DNA of 64,000 nucleotides from Citrus sinensis. Its lineage: Eukaryota; Streptophyta; Magnoliopsida; Sapindales; Rutaceae. Under the pieces are notes generated by a model that worked only from the letters and a program-made list of their open reading frames with translations, was not told where the DNA came from and searched no databases. The position numbers and the translations under genes were made by a program. Shown here one piece after another: positions 1 through 12,220 of this stretch; within the stretch, counting starts at the first letter, position 1, and every line of letters starts with the position of its first letter. Location of the stretch: assembly GCF_022201045.2 (NCBI RefSeq), contig NC_068564.1:28859001-28923000 (forward strand). Direction: 5' to 3'.

Positions 1-1448
1 AAATATATTTTATTATAGGAAATGGGAAAAGTTATACAAATGTCCTAGAATAAATGTGGAGTTTATGATTAAACCAATTCAATAAAATTTATTCCACTTT
101 TTTTAGTACAATTTTTTTTGTTTAATTAACGAGTGATTTTTTTTGTTTAATTAGAGAAATATTTTTGTAAGTGAATAATATTTTTCACTAAAATTATAAA
201 GAAAAAATGTTAATTTTTTAAACAATTAATAATCTTGCACGAATTTACTGATTTTATTTTACATTTATTAATTTTATGTGTAGTTTATAATATTTATATC
301 TATCACGGCATTGATACCGTAATTTTTATTATAACATTATAAAATTTTCCTTTTAAAAAAATCAAGATGCAAATCCTAATTTTCTTTTGATTTACTATTT
401 TATTAGTGCTTTTTTTTTTCTTTTTTCCCTAAGGCTAAGGCTATTAGTGCTTTGTTAGAGACAGCAAACGAATATTCTGCTAATCGTAACTCAAGTATTT
501 AATGAAGGTATGCCTCTACGCCACATAGATAGGTAAGAGACAGTGTATTATTCTAGCCTTCTAGGCCCTACTACCCATACAAAACAATAACTTCACATTG
601 CTTTGATTGAAGCTTCTTGTTGCGTGCTTTGATTGTGTGTGAGAGCCAAGCCCCCTTTTGTCTTCTTACGAACTCAGCTAAAGATAAGGCTTTGCGACAC
701 GCAGCCACCTACATGATTGAGTACAAATATGCCAAAGTTCGCATTTGTTACTTTCGTATCAATTTTTTTCGATTAGACTACTTTCCAAAACAATGCAAAA
801 GGATCTAGAATTGGACACATTGCGGCGAGCTATTGGCTCGTTGGGTCAAATTTATGTCAAAGAAGGAAGATCGGGCTTAAGTTATCACTTTATTTTTTAA
901 TCCATTAATTTATTCTAATGGTCGGCTTTGTGGGTAAGCTACGTTTGGGTTCATACTCAATTGAGATTTCAGTGAAATTAAAAATGAAGTTCATAGTTGA
1001 CAATCTTTTTACTTAATGCTTAATTAACTGATGTGTTTGCTTCCGGTGATTGACCAAATTATTTATTTAATAGACGCGTCGTTCGTTGTTTGAAGGAAGA
1101 GCCGATTAAGTATTTGTTTCGGGACACTTTAGAAATGTTTATAATATCTAATAAGAGTAATGCTACACATCTCAAATTTTTTATCTCAAAAAATTATTCT
1201 AAATGATGTGTCATTAATTGAGTGGTTGGTGAGATAATACAATTAAATCACTTAAAATGTAAATAAAGGTATTTATAACGAGCAATCAGTCGGAAAAAAA
1301 AAACCAATTTTACCTTTTTAATTAATAATCTTTATGAGCCAAAATGATCAATTTGACGGCTGCTGTATAAAATTTTGTTTTAAGTGAGTCGAGTACTTGT
1401 CAAACCTGCCTTTTGTACATTCCTCTTGTATTTTTCTGTAAGAGCCGA

Positions 1449-1486
1449 AAAAGAAGAAGAAGAAGAAGAAGAAGAAGAAGAAGAAA
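1449..1486. repeat. (AAG)n microsatellite
   Basis: About 12 uninterrupted AAG triplets in non-coding DNA upstream of the RING gene, seen directly. Likely length-polymorphic between individuals. Confidence 0.9.
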
Positions 1487-1854
1487 AGTTTGATAGATTA
1501 TGAACAGGTGAGGGGATGTGGTTGGTGGGTAGAAAACTAATACTCGTAGCTTGAAACCCAGTAATCTAATTGCGTAATAATGTTGTATAATGTGGACATT
1601 TTATTTATTACTAACCAACGAAATTGACAATTTTAAAAGTAACGTGTTGGTATTGAGGTTTGTATTGAATTGTTATAAACATACCTTTAGCTTTTTCCCC
1701 TAAAGTCACATTTATCACAGATTTTTAAACGATTTGATATAAAAGTAATTGATCATGTCAACTTCCATGCATGGACAAATGTTATTGCATGAGTAACTTC
1801 AGAAAAATATGTGGCCAACGGCACATTATTGTGCAAAAACAATACTAAAGAGGT

Positions 1855-1876
1855 GGGGGGGGAGGGGGGGGGGGGG
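1855..1876. repeat. Poly-G run with one interruption
   Basis: Twenty-two bases that are all G except for one A at 1863. Such a run can form a G-quadruplex on the + strand and is also prone to sequencing and assembly length error. Confidence 0.85.
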
Positions 1877-2623
1877 CATGGCTACCCGAAGTCCCCAGCA
1901 TAGTAGAAGCTGCTGGTTGAATTAGGTGGCCAACCCACTACCGTATAATCTTACTGTACCCGCCATAATTCAAATATTTTAAATACATATATTCATAGTA
2001 TAATTACTGTCAAAATACTCACTTTGCCTCTTATCCAATTAAAGACTAATTAGTAATTGGTCAAATTGATTTTAATATAAATATTAAAAAAAAATATCTT
2101 TTGCTTTTATCAGAGATTTGAACTTGAAGAAGCAGTTGAGTTGCTGCCGCCGCTGCTACATCAGCTTTTGGCTTTGCTTATTTCAGAATCAAAAACCAAA
2201 GAGAAGTTACAAGTTAGGCCAACAGTTAGCTTCTTCCCTCCAAACAAATTAACTAACCTTTCAGCTTCATATTCCCTTGGAATCAAAGCAAGCAAGCAAT
2301 ATCTCTCAGCAGTTGATTCTTGGTCACCATCTGAAAATTAAACACCCAACTTATTGTTTTCTCCTCAACCACAACTCCCTCATCTTAAATATCATCTTCA
2401 GTTTCAGGTCTCATGTGTGTAAATCTTGATTGATTCTGGTTTCTGGGGTTTCAAGACTTGGAGAAAGCCTTATTGGTATTTTTTTTTCTTTTTTCCTTTT
2501 TGTTCATTGAATTCTTTGTTATTATCATGGAAGCATGAAAGTTTTGTGACAAGTTACATGTGTTGAAAAATTCATGCTAGTAACATTAGAATAGTCATAC
2601 AAATTAGGCCACACAGTTTGAAT

Positions 2624-4359
2624 ATGAATACCAGATACTCTTTCCCATCGGATTCGTTGTGCAATTCATCTACAACAGTTCCATACTCATCAAGTCCTCC
2701 AGCTACAGAGGATCGAATGGCTCGAAACAGGCCTGCTGCTCGGGCTGGTGCTCCCTCGTTCTTGATAAGAACAGCCATGAGAATATCAAGGGCAAGGTGG
2801 TTTAATTTCTTGAGAAGAGTGTTTCACTACCAGAATGGATCAAGATCTGATCTTGGGTCTAATCCTTTCAATTCCAGCACATGGATGGCTCTGGAGCTGC
2901 TGGCTTTGCTCGTTCAAATAAGCATCATAACCTTCACTTTGTCTATTTCAAAGAAGGAGAGCCCTATTTGGCCTATGAGGATTTGGATTGTGGGTTATGA
3001 TATTGGCTGTCTCCTCAGCCTGCTGCTGCTCTACGGCCGCTACCGCCAACTTTATGCTTCCCAGGTCGATGGGTTCAGCCTCCCTGATGTTGAACAGCAG
3101 AGGAGCAGTGAAGATTCCAGGTACCCTTGCAATTTTGATAATTTCCTTATGACCCCTTATAATTTTAAATTTTTACAAATTGCCCCTTTTGAATATTTTT
3201 TTTATATATAAATAGTTCTTGAAAAAACTAATTAAATTAAGTTTGAACTTGCCCATATAATGAACTAAATTCCTAATTGCATCCTTGGATTGAGGTGGTG
3301 TGATTTTAAATTTACTACTTCTTTAACACGAAACATTAATTGTCTATTAAACATAAGCGCGCGGCTAAGTGTATCAGTATCACTTTACAATTACTTGCTT
3401 GCATTTGTCGCAGCAAATCTTCATATAACTTGCTGGTTGTATACAGGTTCTCACATTTGATGAACAAATGCCGGACATCACTGGAGCTGTTCTTTGCAAT
3501 ATGGTTCGTGATGGGTAACGTTTGGGTATTCGATTCGCGATTTGGATCCTTTCAACGAGCTCCAAATCTTCACGTGCTCTGCATCTCTCTGCTTGCCTGG
3601 AATGCTCTCAGCTACTCTTTCCCATTCCTGTTGTTTCTGCTTCTATGTTGTTGCGTGCCACTCATTAGCAGTGTCCTTGGCTACAACATGAACATGGGCG
3701 CTGCCGATAAGGGAGCTTCTGATGATCAAATTTCCAGGCTTCCCAGCTGGAGATACAAACGAGTTGATAGCAATTTGGAGGCTGGCAATTCAGCTCCTGC
3801 AAATGAAGATCCTGTAAGGCACATGATCTTTACTAGCTAAGAAAGCTTGCATAAATTCACCAAAAGCCGTCTTTAACATTTGCTGAAAACATTTCTTGCA
3901 GGAGAAGTTATCAAACATAAAAGTAAACAAGCCGATTCAGTATAATCTCTAGTTGACCCAACAAAAGAAATCAAATCTTGTTAGGGAGAAATTGTCAAAA
4001 ATTCACTTGAAATTCATCAAAAACATTTCTTGTGAAGCAAGTTGTGAACTTAGAAAACGAACGGTCTATAATCAACTGATTCAACAAGAAAAACCAATAC
4101 CATTTATGTACAAGTGGAATTAAAACTTGAAATATATGCTCATAGCTAGGGCTAATGATTTTCTTTTTCTGGGTTTTGCTTATTTCAAATTTACTGTATG
4201 TTTGATTAACAGGAGTGCTGTATATGCCTTGCAAAGTATAAAGAAAAGGAGGAAGTGAGGAAGCTGCCATGTTCACATATGTTTCATCTCAAATGTGTGG
4301 ATCAATGGCTCAGGATCCTGTCTTGTTGTCCCCTCTGTAAACAAGAATTGGAGAGATGA
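2624..4359 (+). CDS. Membrane RING-H2 finger E3 ubiquitin ligase (3 exons)
   Basis: Probable E3 ubiquitin-protein ligase of an internal membrane. Exons 2624-3120, 3447-3813 and 4213-4359 join in frame to 336 residues. The start is the first ATG of the open frame. Residues 1-50 are Ser/Pro/Arg-rich and polar. Then come about five hydrophobic segments, including MALELLALLVQISIITFTLS, one ending in LLSLLLLYGR, and a long Cys/Leu stretch with FLLFLLLCCCVPL. The last exon encodes a RING finger: CCIC, then CSHMFHLKC, then CPLC, a C3H2C3 arrangement, followed at once by the stop. The layout of N-terminal membrane segments and C-terminal RING-H2 matches the plant RING/U-box group that includes, from memory, At4g26580 and At5g55970. 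Substrate unknown. Both introns have standard GT..AG ends. Confidence 0.9.
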
Positions 4360-4960
4360 AAAAGCTAGAAGACAAATTGAGAATCTGAGAATTTTTTTTT
4401 TCTTGTTTTTATTGAATTTGGTTTCACTGTTTTTGTGATTTTTATATATTTTGCTCGCACGGTTACTTGAGTGAGTTTATTGCTTGTACATGGAGCTCAC
4501 CAGTAACTCGAAAATTATACCATCATACACACATATTATCATATATATGTGTCCAGGGGAATTGTGTTTGAATTTCTTTTCTTTTTGGGGAAAAAAAACA
4601 GAGATAGAAATATCCGATATTATTTATGATAAATCGGAGTAAATCTCAAATACATATGTACACACAAAATTTGTATACCCAACAATTTGTACATGATTTT
4701 TAATTTTTTTTATTTATATGTGAAATATATTCGTGAAATAAATGTACTTGAACCCAAATAATGCAGAAAATACTTGGTATTGTGTATCAGAAAATCTCAA
4801 ATACATATGTACACTCAAAAAAAGATAAAAACGTACAATTGTTGCAACATAGGCGGGACCCCGTAATTATATTGCATTTGTTGTTTCGATTCATACGTTT
4901 TTATATTTTTATTATAATATAGTATCAATATCCCTTTCTGTCAAATTTTACATCCCCAAT

Positions 4961-5160
4961 TAGGGTTGACAGAAAAGTCCGGGCAGACCCAGGCCCGCGT
5001 CGGCCCGGCCCGTGGCTTGACAGTATGGGTAAGGGCTCATAATTAATAAAGCTCATAACATATAGGCTCAGTCAATGGCCTAAATGAAAAGCATGGGCTT
5101 AAGCCCAGACTTTATAATAAATAATATAATATATATATTATATATTATGGGTAAGGGCTT

Positions 5161-5191
<31 letters not shown>

Positions 5192-5638
5192 TATATATAA
5201 TATATTATAAAATTGAAAAAAAATTAAACAAAACAATAAAAAAATCGGGCAAAGGTTTTGTCACAAAATGTCAAAATTCCTAAATCAGTAAATCTCTATT
5301 AGTTTTTTTTATATTAGTGGTTGATTTGTATGTTATGTACGTTACTTGTATTGTTAGTATTTTTATATTTTGTGTTGGCTAATTATGTATTAGAGAATTA
5401 TATTTAAGTTTTTAGCCTATTGTAGTATTATGTATTGGATAATTATGTTTTGAAAATTTATAGTTTTATTTAAAAAAAATTTAAAAATTCGTAAAAGCCC
5501 AGGCCCGTCAAGGCCTGACCCGTCCAAAGCCCGCCCAACTTGGATGGGCTTTGAGAGGACCTGAACTTATTTAACATTATATGGGTCTGGTCCTGGGCTT
5601 GGCAAAGCCCGACCCAAGCCCTTAAATTACCAACCCTA
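4961..5638. mobile_element. Non-autonomous hAT-like element with GGCCCG subterminal repeats
   Basis: The ends are a perfect 8-base inverted repeat (TAGGGTTG at 4961, CAACCCTA ending at 5638). They are flanked by a perfect direct repeat CCCCAAT (4954-4960 and 5639-5645), read as the target-site duplication. Both subterminal regions are packed with GGCCCG, GGGCTT and AGCCC motifs that pair with each other, while the middle is almost pure A/T and includes a (TA)n run at 5161-5184. No coding capacity. The terminal sequence and subterminal motif clusters fit the hAT superfamily. The duplication is 7 bases rather than the usual 8, which leaves some doubt about family. Confidence 0.75.
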
Positions 5639-5979
5639 CCCCAATGTCGTTCATAAAAAATTTCTTAAAAAAGAAAAAAAACAAATAAAAGCAAAATATC
5701 TAGCTGTCTAAATTAAATCCTTTATTTTGTTTTCTAGTTGCGTAATAAAGTTATGTTTGGGAATATTTGAAGTACTGATGAAAGAATCTTTTTGTATTTA
5801 TTTTATAGTATTTCGTTGGGAAAAATGGTGCTCTTTAAACAAATATTCCATTAATTGTTTTCTTTTTCCAAAAAAAAAAAAATTGTTAAATGTATTTTCA
5901 AGACTTACTGCCAACCAAACTTTAATCCATTATTTAATAGAACGTCGATCGAGTAAGTGTAAGTCATAGAGCAAATGGT

Positions 5980-7770
5980 CAAGTATAGTCTACACTTAAA
6001 TAATATAAAGAATCAATCATTTTGATCTGTCATAACTCTGAAGATCCACAAACAAATCTTTGTCGTACTGAAGAAAGTAAATATTAAATCATTTTCTTTA
6101 AAATCAATATAAATGAAAATAAATATTAAGTATTAATTTAGTTTGTATAAATTAATATGACATATCAATATAATTATTACTATACGCGGCACTTAATATG
6201 TCATTACAAAATTTATTCATGATTTCGGTATTATCCATGTAGAATTATATAAATATGCCTCGTGTCCAATAACTTACCATATGCATATAATGGCATAATT
6301 GTCCATAAATTATTTTTGCCCTTATAATTTTAAAAAATATACACACACATATATAAATATTTGATATACTAATATATTACAATTAATATTTATAATTCTA
6401 TTATAACGACCTGAATTTTGATCTGTCAAGTATAGTCTACACTTAAATAATACGAAGAATCAATAATTTTGATCTGTCACCACACTAAAGATCCACAAAC
6501 AAATCTTTGTCGTACTAAAGAAAGTAAACATTAAATCATTTTCTTTAAACTCAATATAAATGAAAATAAATATTAAGTAGTAATTTGGTTTGTATAAACT
6601 AATATGACATATCAATATAATTATTATCATACGTGGCACTTAACATGCCATTACAGAATTTATCCATGATTTCGGTATTATCCACATAGAATTATATGAT
6701 TATGTCGCGTGTCCAATAACTTACCATATGCATATAAATGAAAATAAATATTAAGTATTAATTTAGTTTGTATAAACTAATATGATGTATCAATATAATT
6801 ATTACTATACGCAACACTTAACACGCCATTACGGAATTTATCCATGATTTCGGTATTATCCACATAGAATTATATGATTATGTCGCGTGTCCAATAACTT
6901 ACCATATGCATATAAATGAAAATAAATATTAAGTATTAATTTGGTTTGTATAAACTAATATGATGTATCAATATAATTATTACTATATGCGGCACTTAAC
7001 ACGCCATTACAGAATTTATCCATGATTTCGGTATTATCCACATAGAATTATATGATTATGTCGCGTGTCCAATAACTTACCATATGCATATAAATGAAAA
7101 TAAATATTAAGTATTAATTTGGTTTGTATAAACTAATATGACATATTAATATAATTATTACTATATGCGGCACTTAACATGCCATTACGGAATTTATCCA
7201 TGATTTCATTATTATCCACATAGAATTATATGATTATGTTGCGTGTCCAATAACTTACCATATGCATATAAATGAAAATAAATATTAAGTATTAATTTAG
7301 TTTGTATAAACTAATATGATGTATCAATATAATTATTACTATATGCGGCACTTGACATGCCATGCCATTATAGAATTTATCCATGATTTCGGTATTATCC
7401 ACACATAATTATATAATTATGTGGCGTGTCCAATAACTTACCATATGCATATAAATGAAAATAAATATTAAGTATTAATTTGGTTTCTATAAACTAATAT
7501 GACGTATCAATATAATTATTATTATATGCGGCACTTAACATGCCATTACGGAATTTATTCATGATTTCGGTATTATCCACAGAATTATATAATTATGTCG
7601 CGTGTCCAATAACTTACCATATGCATATCGAGACACAATTATCTATAAATCATTTTTATCCTTATAATTTTAGAAAATACACGCATATATAAATATTTGA
7701 TTCACTAATATGTTATAATTAAAATTTTACGGAAATTTATAATCAGAAATTGATAAGATCTTTCTTTAAT
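5980..7770. repeat. 178-bp tandem repeat array with a 447-bp higher-order duplication
   Basis: Seven copies of an AT-rich monomer of about 178 bases. The marker ATGCATAT falls at 6281, 6728, 6906, 7084, 7262, 7445 and 7621, giving spacings of 447, 178, 178, 178, 183 and 176. The 183 is explained by a 5-base duplication (CATGC repeated). The 447 spacing arises because a 'lead' segment (5980-6103, starting CAAGTATAGTCTACACTTAA) recurs at 6427 and a 'tail' (6281-6380) recurs at 7621-7720. So the original unit was lead-monomer-tail. It was duplicated once, and the monomer in the second copy was then amplified to six. Confidence 0.9.
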
Positions 7771-7980
7771 AATTCTGTTATAGCAGCCCCAAATTTCTAC
7801 CTTAACGTAAATATTAATTAATAGCAATAATTGAGCGGCTACCCATAATTGGGCCACAAAGAATTAACAGAAAAACATAATCACAGCCGCCGTATCCATT
7901 TATTTTTCAAAATAAAAGAAAAAGAAGAAAATAGGAAAAACAAAAAAAAAAATGGCTGCTTAGCGCCTGTTCTGGGTCTC

Positions 7981-8053
7981 CTATAAAACAACTGAACTAA
8001 CAGCAACGGCCAGTCAGTCTCTCACAAACAAACTCTCTCTCTCTCTCTCTCTT
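7981..8053 (+). promoter_or_regulatory. Core promoter and CT-rich leader of farnesyl diphosphate synthase
   Basis: CTATAAAA at 7981-7988 is a good TATA box about 155 bases before the start codon, so transcription would begin near 8015. A CT dinucleotide run follows at 8033-8053, as is common in plant 5' leaders. Only the sequence motifs support this. Confidence 0.65.
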
Positions 8054-8141
8054 CTCTGTATTTTGCTTTCTTTCATTCTGTTTCTCTCTTTTTTTTCTTA
8101 CTTTTTTTTTGGTGGTGGGTCGCAAAAGCGGAAGGTAAAAA

Positions 8142-11100
8142 ATGAGTGATCTGAAGTCAAGATTCATTGAGGTGTATGGCGTTTTGAAACAAGAGCTGCT
8201 GAATGATCCTGCATTTGAGTTCGATCACGATTCTCGCCAATGGGTTGATCGTGTAATTCCCTTTAACCATTTCTTTCTTCTCCTTTGATGGATCCGCTTG
8301 TGTTTTCTCGATTGCTGCTTTCTATATACGGCTGTTTTGTGTTCTTGAATTTGTTGGCTTGATGGGTTTGTTTGTTTGCTGCTGTTTTGTTGGATTTCTG
8401 ATTGTTGAGGTTAAGTATTGGTGGTTTCTTTTCCGGAAAAGAAAAAAAGATTAGGAGCTGTTTTGGTGCAATAAAATGTTCATATTTTGTGTAGACTTGT
8501 GGACTAATCTCACTACGTTTTGTATTGTTTATTTTCATTTGAGAACTCAGACTCGGAATTGTATGATTCGGCATCCGTGTGTTAACTGGATCTGGATTGA
8601 AGTTGGATTAAGTGGAGTAATGGAAAGATTGTTGATAGTACATTTCATTTGAAATTTGGGTAGTGAGATTGGTTGAATCTTGTGGTATTTGATGACTGAA
8701 TGTTGCAATTAATTGTGTGGTCAAAATTGGATTGAAAATTCTGGCTATTTTCCATTTAATCTGAGAAGCAGTGGGCAGTACTAAAAAGACAAAAATAAGT
8801 CGTTTACTAGATGTGAATTTCAAAATAAAGCACCAAGATTACAATTGAAAGTCTTGTTTGACTGCTGCGTAGTGAAGGTGTCATTTTGAAAATTGAAAAT
8901 TGATGGGTGAGTAAAAGTTAAGGGGGAAAGTGGTTGGTTGAACTATTCAAATAGTAGTTAAAGGAAAAGTGATTCTTTGGAGATGGGAAACTTGATTAAT
9001 TTATATTCACAAGATATGATAGAAGATTCACTGTCAACATAGGGGGTGATTCTAAATTAGTATGAGACGGGTCTGTAAAATTTGTTGGGATAAAATCACA
9101 GGCCTACATTCAGTTAGGTAGAAATTCATCAACTTGGTGTATGAAACCTAAATTGGATGGCTTCAGAGTCACATAAAGAACTGGTTGTCTTTGAGTTCAT
9201 ATTACTAATAATTAGTCAAATGAGTTTGGTGACTAAAGTCATATTTTGAATTGCTTTTGTAACTTTCATCATACACTGAATGATTTAAGGTGGTTCAGTT
9301 GTGTGGAAGGAAGAGCTGTGTTCTTGCCATATTGCTGGGCACATAGAAATCATGTATCATTTGTATGTTAACAATCCAGTCTAAGCCTTATATTTGGAAA
9401 AAAAAAAATATGTTGGGCTTAAGTACTGCTCATTCTCTCACAAATAAACTCGTGCATCTTTAAACTTTATTGAATCTGGAGTTCTAAACACTTTGTATGC
9501 TAAATTTGTCTACAATATTCTGCCTTACTTAGTAGCTTATGAAGATTTGCAAGTCCTGATTGTGTCTCTGTACTTTTTTGTTGCAGATGCTGGATTACAA
9601 TGTACCTGGAGGTTAGATAAAAATGTTATATATCTTGTACATTTAAGGAAGCTTCTGTTTTGTTTGCTTGTGCTGGGCATGTTGGACATCCTCTTCCAAG
9701 AAAGAGGAACTTCCTTTGTTTGAATAGAAAATATGAAAACTTCACTTAATTTAACCATCATTACCGATTGTATTCTTGGCAGGAAAGCTGAACCGAGGGC
9801 TATCTGTTGTTGACAGCTACAGGTTACTGAAAGAAGGAAAAGAACTAACAGATGATGAATTCTTTCTCTCATCTGCACTAGGCTGGTGCATCGAATGGGT
9901 ATGGTTGTTTGTGGATTCTTGTGTTCTAGATTGACCCTGAATTTGTTAATCAGGATAATTACCAGCTGTCCTTTCCTTTGTTACACTGAAATTGTAAACC
10001 TGTTTTATGATGATCTCTGCAGCTTCAAGCATATTTTCTTGTTCTTGATGATATCATGGATGGCTCTCATACACGCCGTGGTCAACCTTGCTGGTTCAGA
10101 GTCCCCAAGGTGAGAGCTCGTACTTGGAATTTAAGGAGTACTGCAAAAGCATACAAATGGCTTTTGCTGTTAAAGATGTTGGGAACTTCAGAACGTTTTA
10201 GCTAAAGTTTGTGTGTTTTGATTGTTGCAAAAATTTGATCTTCTGTTGACTTTTGTCTCAGGTTGGTATGATTGCTGCAAATGATGGTGTCTTACTACGC
10301 AACCATATCTCCAGAATTCTCAAGAATCATTTTAGAGACAAGCCTTATTACGTGGACCTGTTGGATTTATTTAATGAGGTAGGATTGTCTTTGAATAAAC
10401 TATATAGCAGGACCGAATAGTTTCATTTTAACTATGTACCTTTAATTGATATGAAACTTGTTTATCTAGGTGGAATTTCAAACAGCTTCAGGACAAATGA
10501 TAGACTTAATTACCACAATCGAAGGAGAGAAAGATCTATCGAAGTACTCATTGCCACTGTAAGCTAGAATTTTGAGATGATTTTTGTATGGTTTAACTCC
10601 AAATCACATTGATATCCTTTTTTGTATTTTAACATATTTTACGTCGGTGCTTCCTTGCAGTCATCGTCGCATTGTTCAGTACAAAACTGCTTACTATTCA
10701 TTTTACCTTCCAGTAAGTTAATCTCCTTGTTTTATGCTTGCGTTATTTCTTTTGCTTGGATTGATTTATGCTTTTTCCACTTGCCCAAATCTCCTTTAAG
10801 AGCTCTCGACTGAAGTCTCTCTTGGGTAAACTTGTTGATTTGATATCGTGTAAACTTTGATGATATCTCTTCTCATTTGATCACAACTGAAACTTCTTGT
10901 TTATAGACTTCTGATCTTCCTGTCATAATTTCGGGTTGTTGCGCTCTCACTCTTTCACTTGCACTTTCAACAAATCTCCCAACTCATCTACGAGAATTGT
11001 GCTTATTTATATATAAATATATGCATTTTAATGCTTTTGCTTTCTCAGGATGTAGTGAATATGCTTCAGTATTATATTGCTTCTGATCTCTCTATGCTTC

Positions 11101-12220
11101 CAGGTTGCTTGTGCATTACTTATGGCAGGTGAGAATCTTGACAAACATGTTGAGGTCAAGGACATCTTAGTTCAAATGGGTATCTATTTTCAAGTACAGG
11201 TAATCATTATTTTCTTATAGAAATCCTGGTTCTAAAGTTTGATCCCCCATAAATTGTGTGGAAATACCATTTTCTTGAATTGATTACCTAGAAAATATAG
11301 GCAGTGGAAAGTAGTCTTGGAAAATTGCAATTTGCAACTGTAGCTCAAAAGTTAATTTCTCATAACTAAATCTGTATTTTTTTTCCACGTGACTCCTCAA
11401 CAATCAATGAGAAATATCTCCATTCTTTTCCTGATTTTGAGGTTCAACAGGAAGAGTTACTAAAGACTTGATGTTTTCTGTAGGATGATTTTCTGGATTG
11501 TTTTGGTTCTCCTGAAGTTATTGGCAAGGTATTGTCCTTATACGGCCTTTGTAATGTGCTTGAATGCATATGTTTACTTGATTTTTCAAAAAATATCAGA
11601 GCTTATTGTTTTCTGGATTATTAGGTTGGAACTGATATTGAAGATTACAAGTGTTCTTGGTTGGTTGTAAAAGCTCTGGAACTTTGTAACGAGGAACAAA
11701 AGAAATTGGTCCATGTAAGCAAGAATACCCATTTTTCCTATATTTGTCCATGTTCTGGTGTTTACATTTGAACAAGTTTTCCTTATATTATTTTGTCTCC
11801 CAGGAGAACTATGGAAAGGTAGATCCAGCCTGCGTTGCAAAAGTGAAAGAGCTTTATAAAACTCTTGATCTTGAGGTTTGTCGTTTGATTTTTCCTTTCT
11901 TCTTTGCATATGCAGGACCGGAATTTCTTTTCAAATGTGCATAAAAACTTAAAATTTGTTATATGATAAGCACAAAACTTAAAATTTATTATATGATAAG
12001 CAAATAACTTCTGCTATTCGATCACGCATTATATTTAGAACCCGTCTTTTATTCTTTTAATTGATGGTCGTGTTATGGGGTTACCTTGCAGGGCGCATTT
12101 GTGGAGTATGAGAAAGAGAGTTACGAAAAGCTGACAAAATCCATTGAAGCTCATCCTACTAAGGAAGTTCAAGCCGTGCTAAAATCATTCTTGGCAAAGA
12201 TATACAAGAGACAGAAGTGA
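8142..12220 (+). CDS. FPS: Farnesyl diphosphate synthase (12 exons)
   Basis: Condenses isopentenyl diphosphate with dimethylallyl and then geranyl diphosphate to give farnesyl diphosphate, the precursor of sterols and sesquiterpenes; cytosolic in most plants. Exons: 8142-8252, 9587-9611, 9783-9898, 10023-10109, 10262-10378, 10470-10558, 10661-10712, 11104-11199, 11484-11528, 11625-11714, 11804-11875, 12092-12220, all in phase, giving 342 residues, the family's usual length. First Asp-rich motif DDIMD is at residues 93-97, with Tyr-Phe just upstream as expected for a C15 product. The second, DDFLD, is at 232-236. The C terminus is IYKRQK. The start MSDLKSRF lacks a plastid or mitochondrial presequence, so this model encodes the short cytosolic form. 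Exon 2 is only 25 bases. Confidence 0.97.
11945..12005. repeat. Two-copy tandem repeat in FPS intron 11
   Basis: A unit of about 34 bases (AAACTTAAAATTTRTTATAT followed by GATAAGCA) is present twice in tandem. Recent local duplication; no sign of function. Confidence 0.7.

Larger units (their letters stand above)
1..2623. other. Non-coding left flank and probable 5' leader of the RING gene
   Basis: AT-rich DNA in which I find no convincing exon. Short open frames here have no recognisable protein character. It holds a GAA/AAG microsatellite (about 1449-1486) and a G-rich run (1855-1876). The last 400-500 bases before position 2624 are less AT-rich, with pyrimidine-rich stretches that look like the leader of the RING gene. 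I could not place a TATA box or transcription start with confidence. Confidence 0.5.
4360..8141. other. Intergenic: hAT-like element, tandem array, FPS promoter
   Basis: No protein-coding exon seen. The 3' UTR of the RING gene fills the first few hundred bases. It is followed by a hAT-like non-autonomous element (4961-5638), a higher-order tandem repeat (5980-7770) and the farnesyl diphosphate synthase promoter and leader (from about 7900). Described separately below. Confidence 0.7.

Noticed and set aside
617-808. 63-codon frame near the left end
   Set aside because: No domain, no splice context, AT-rich codons; its apparent start is not an ATG. Treated as chance.
1156-1300. Possible MITE beginning GAGTAATGCTACACATCTC
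   Set aside because: The start resembles a common plant MITE end, but I could find neither a matching inverted end nor a target duplication.
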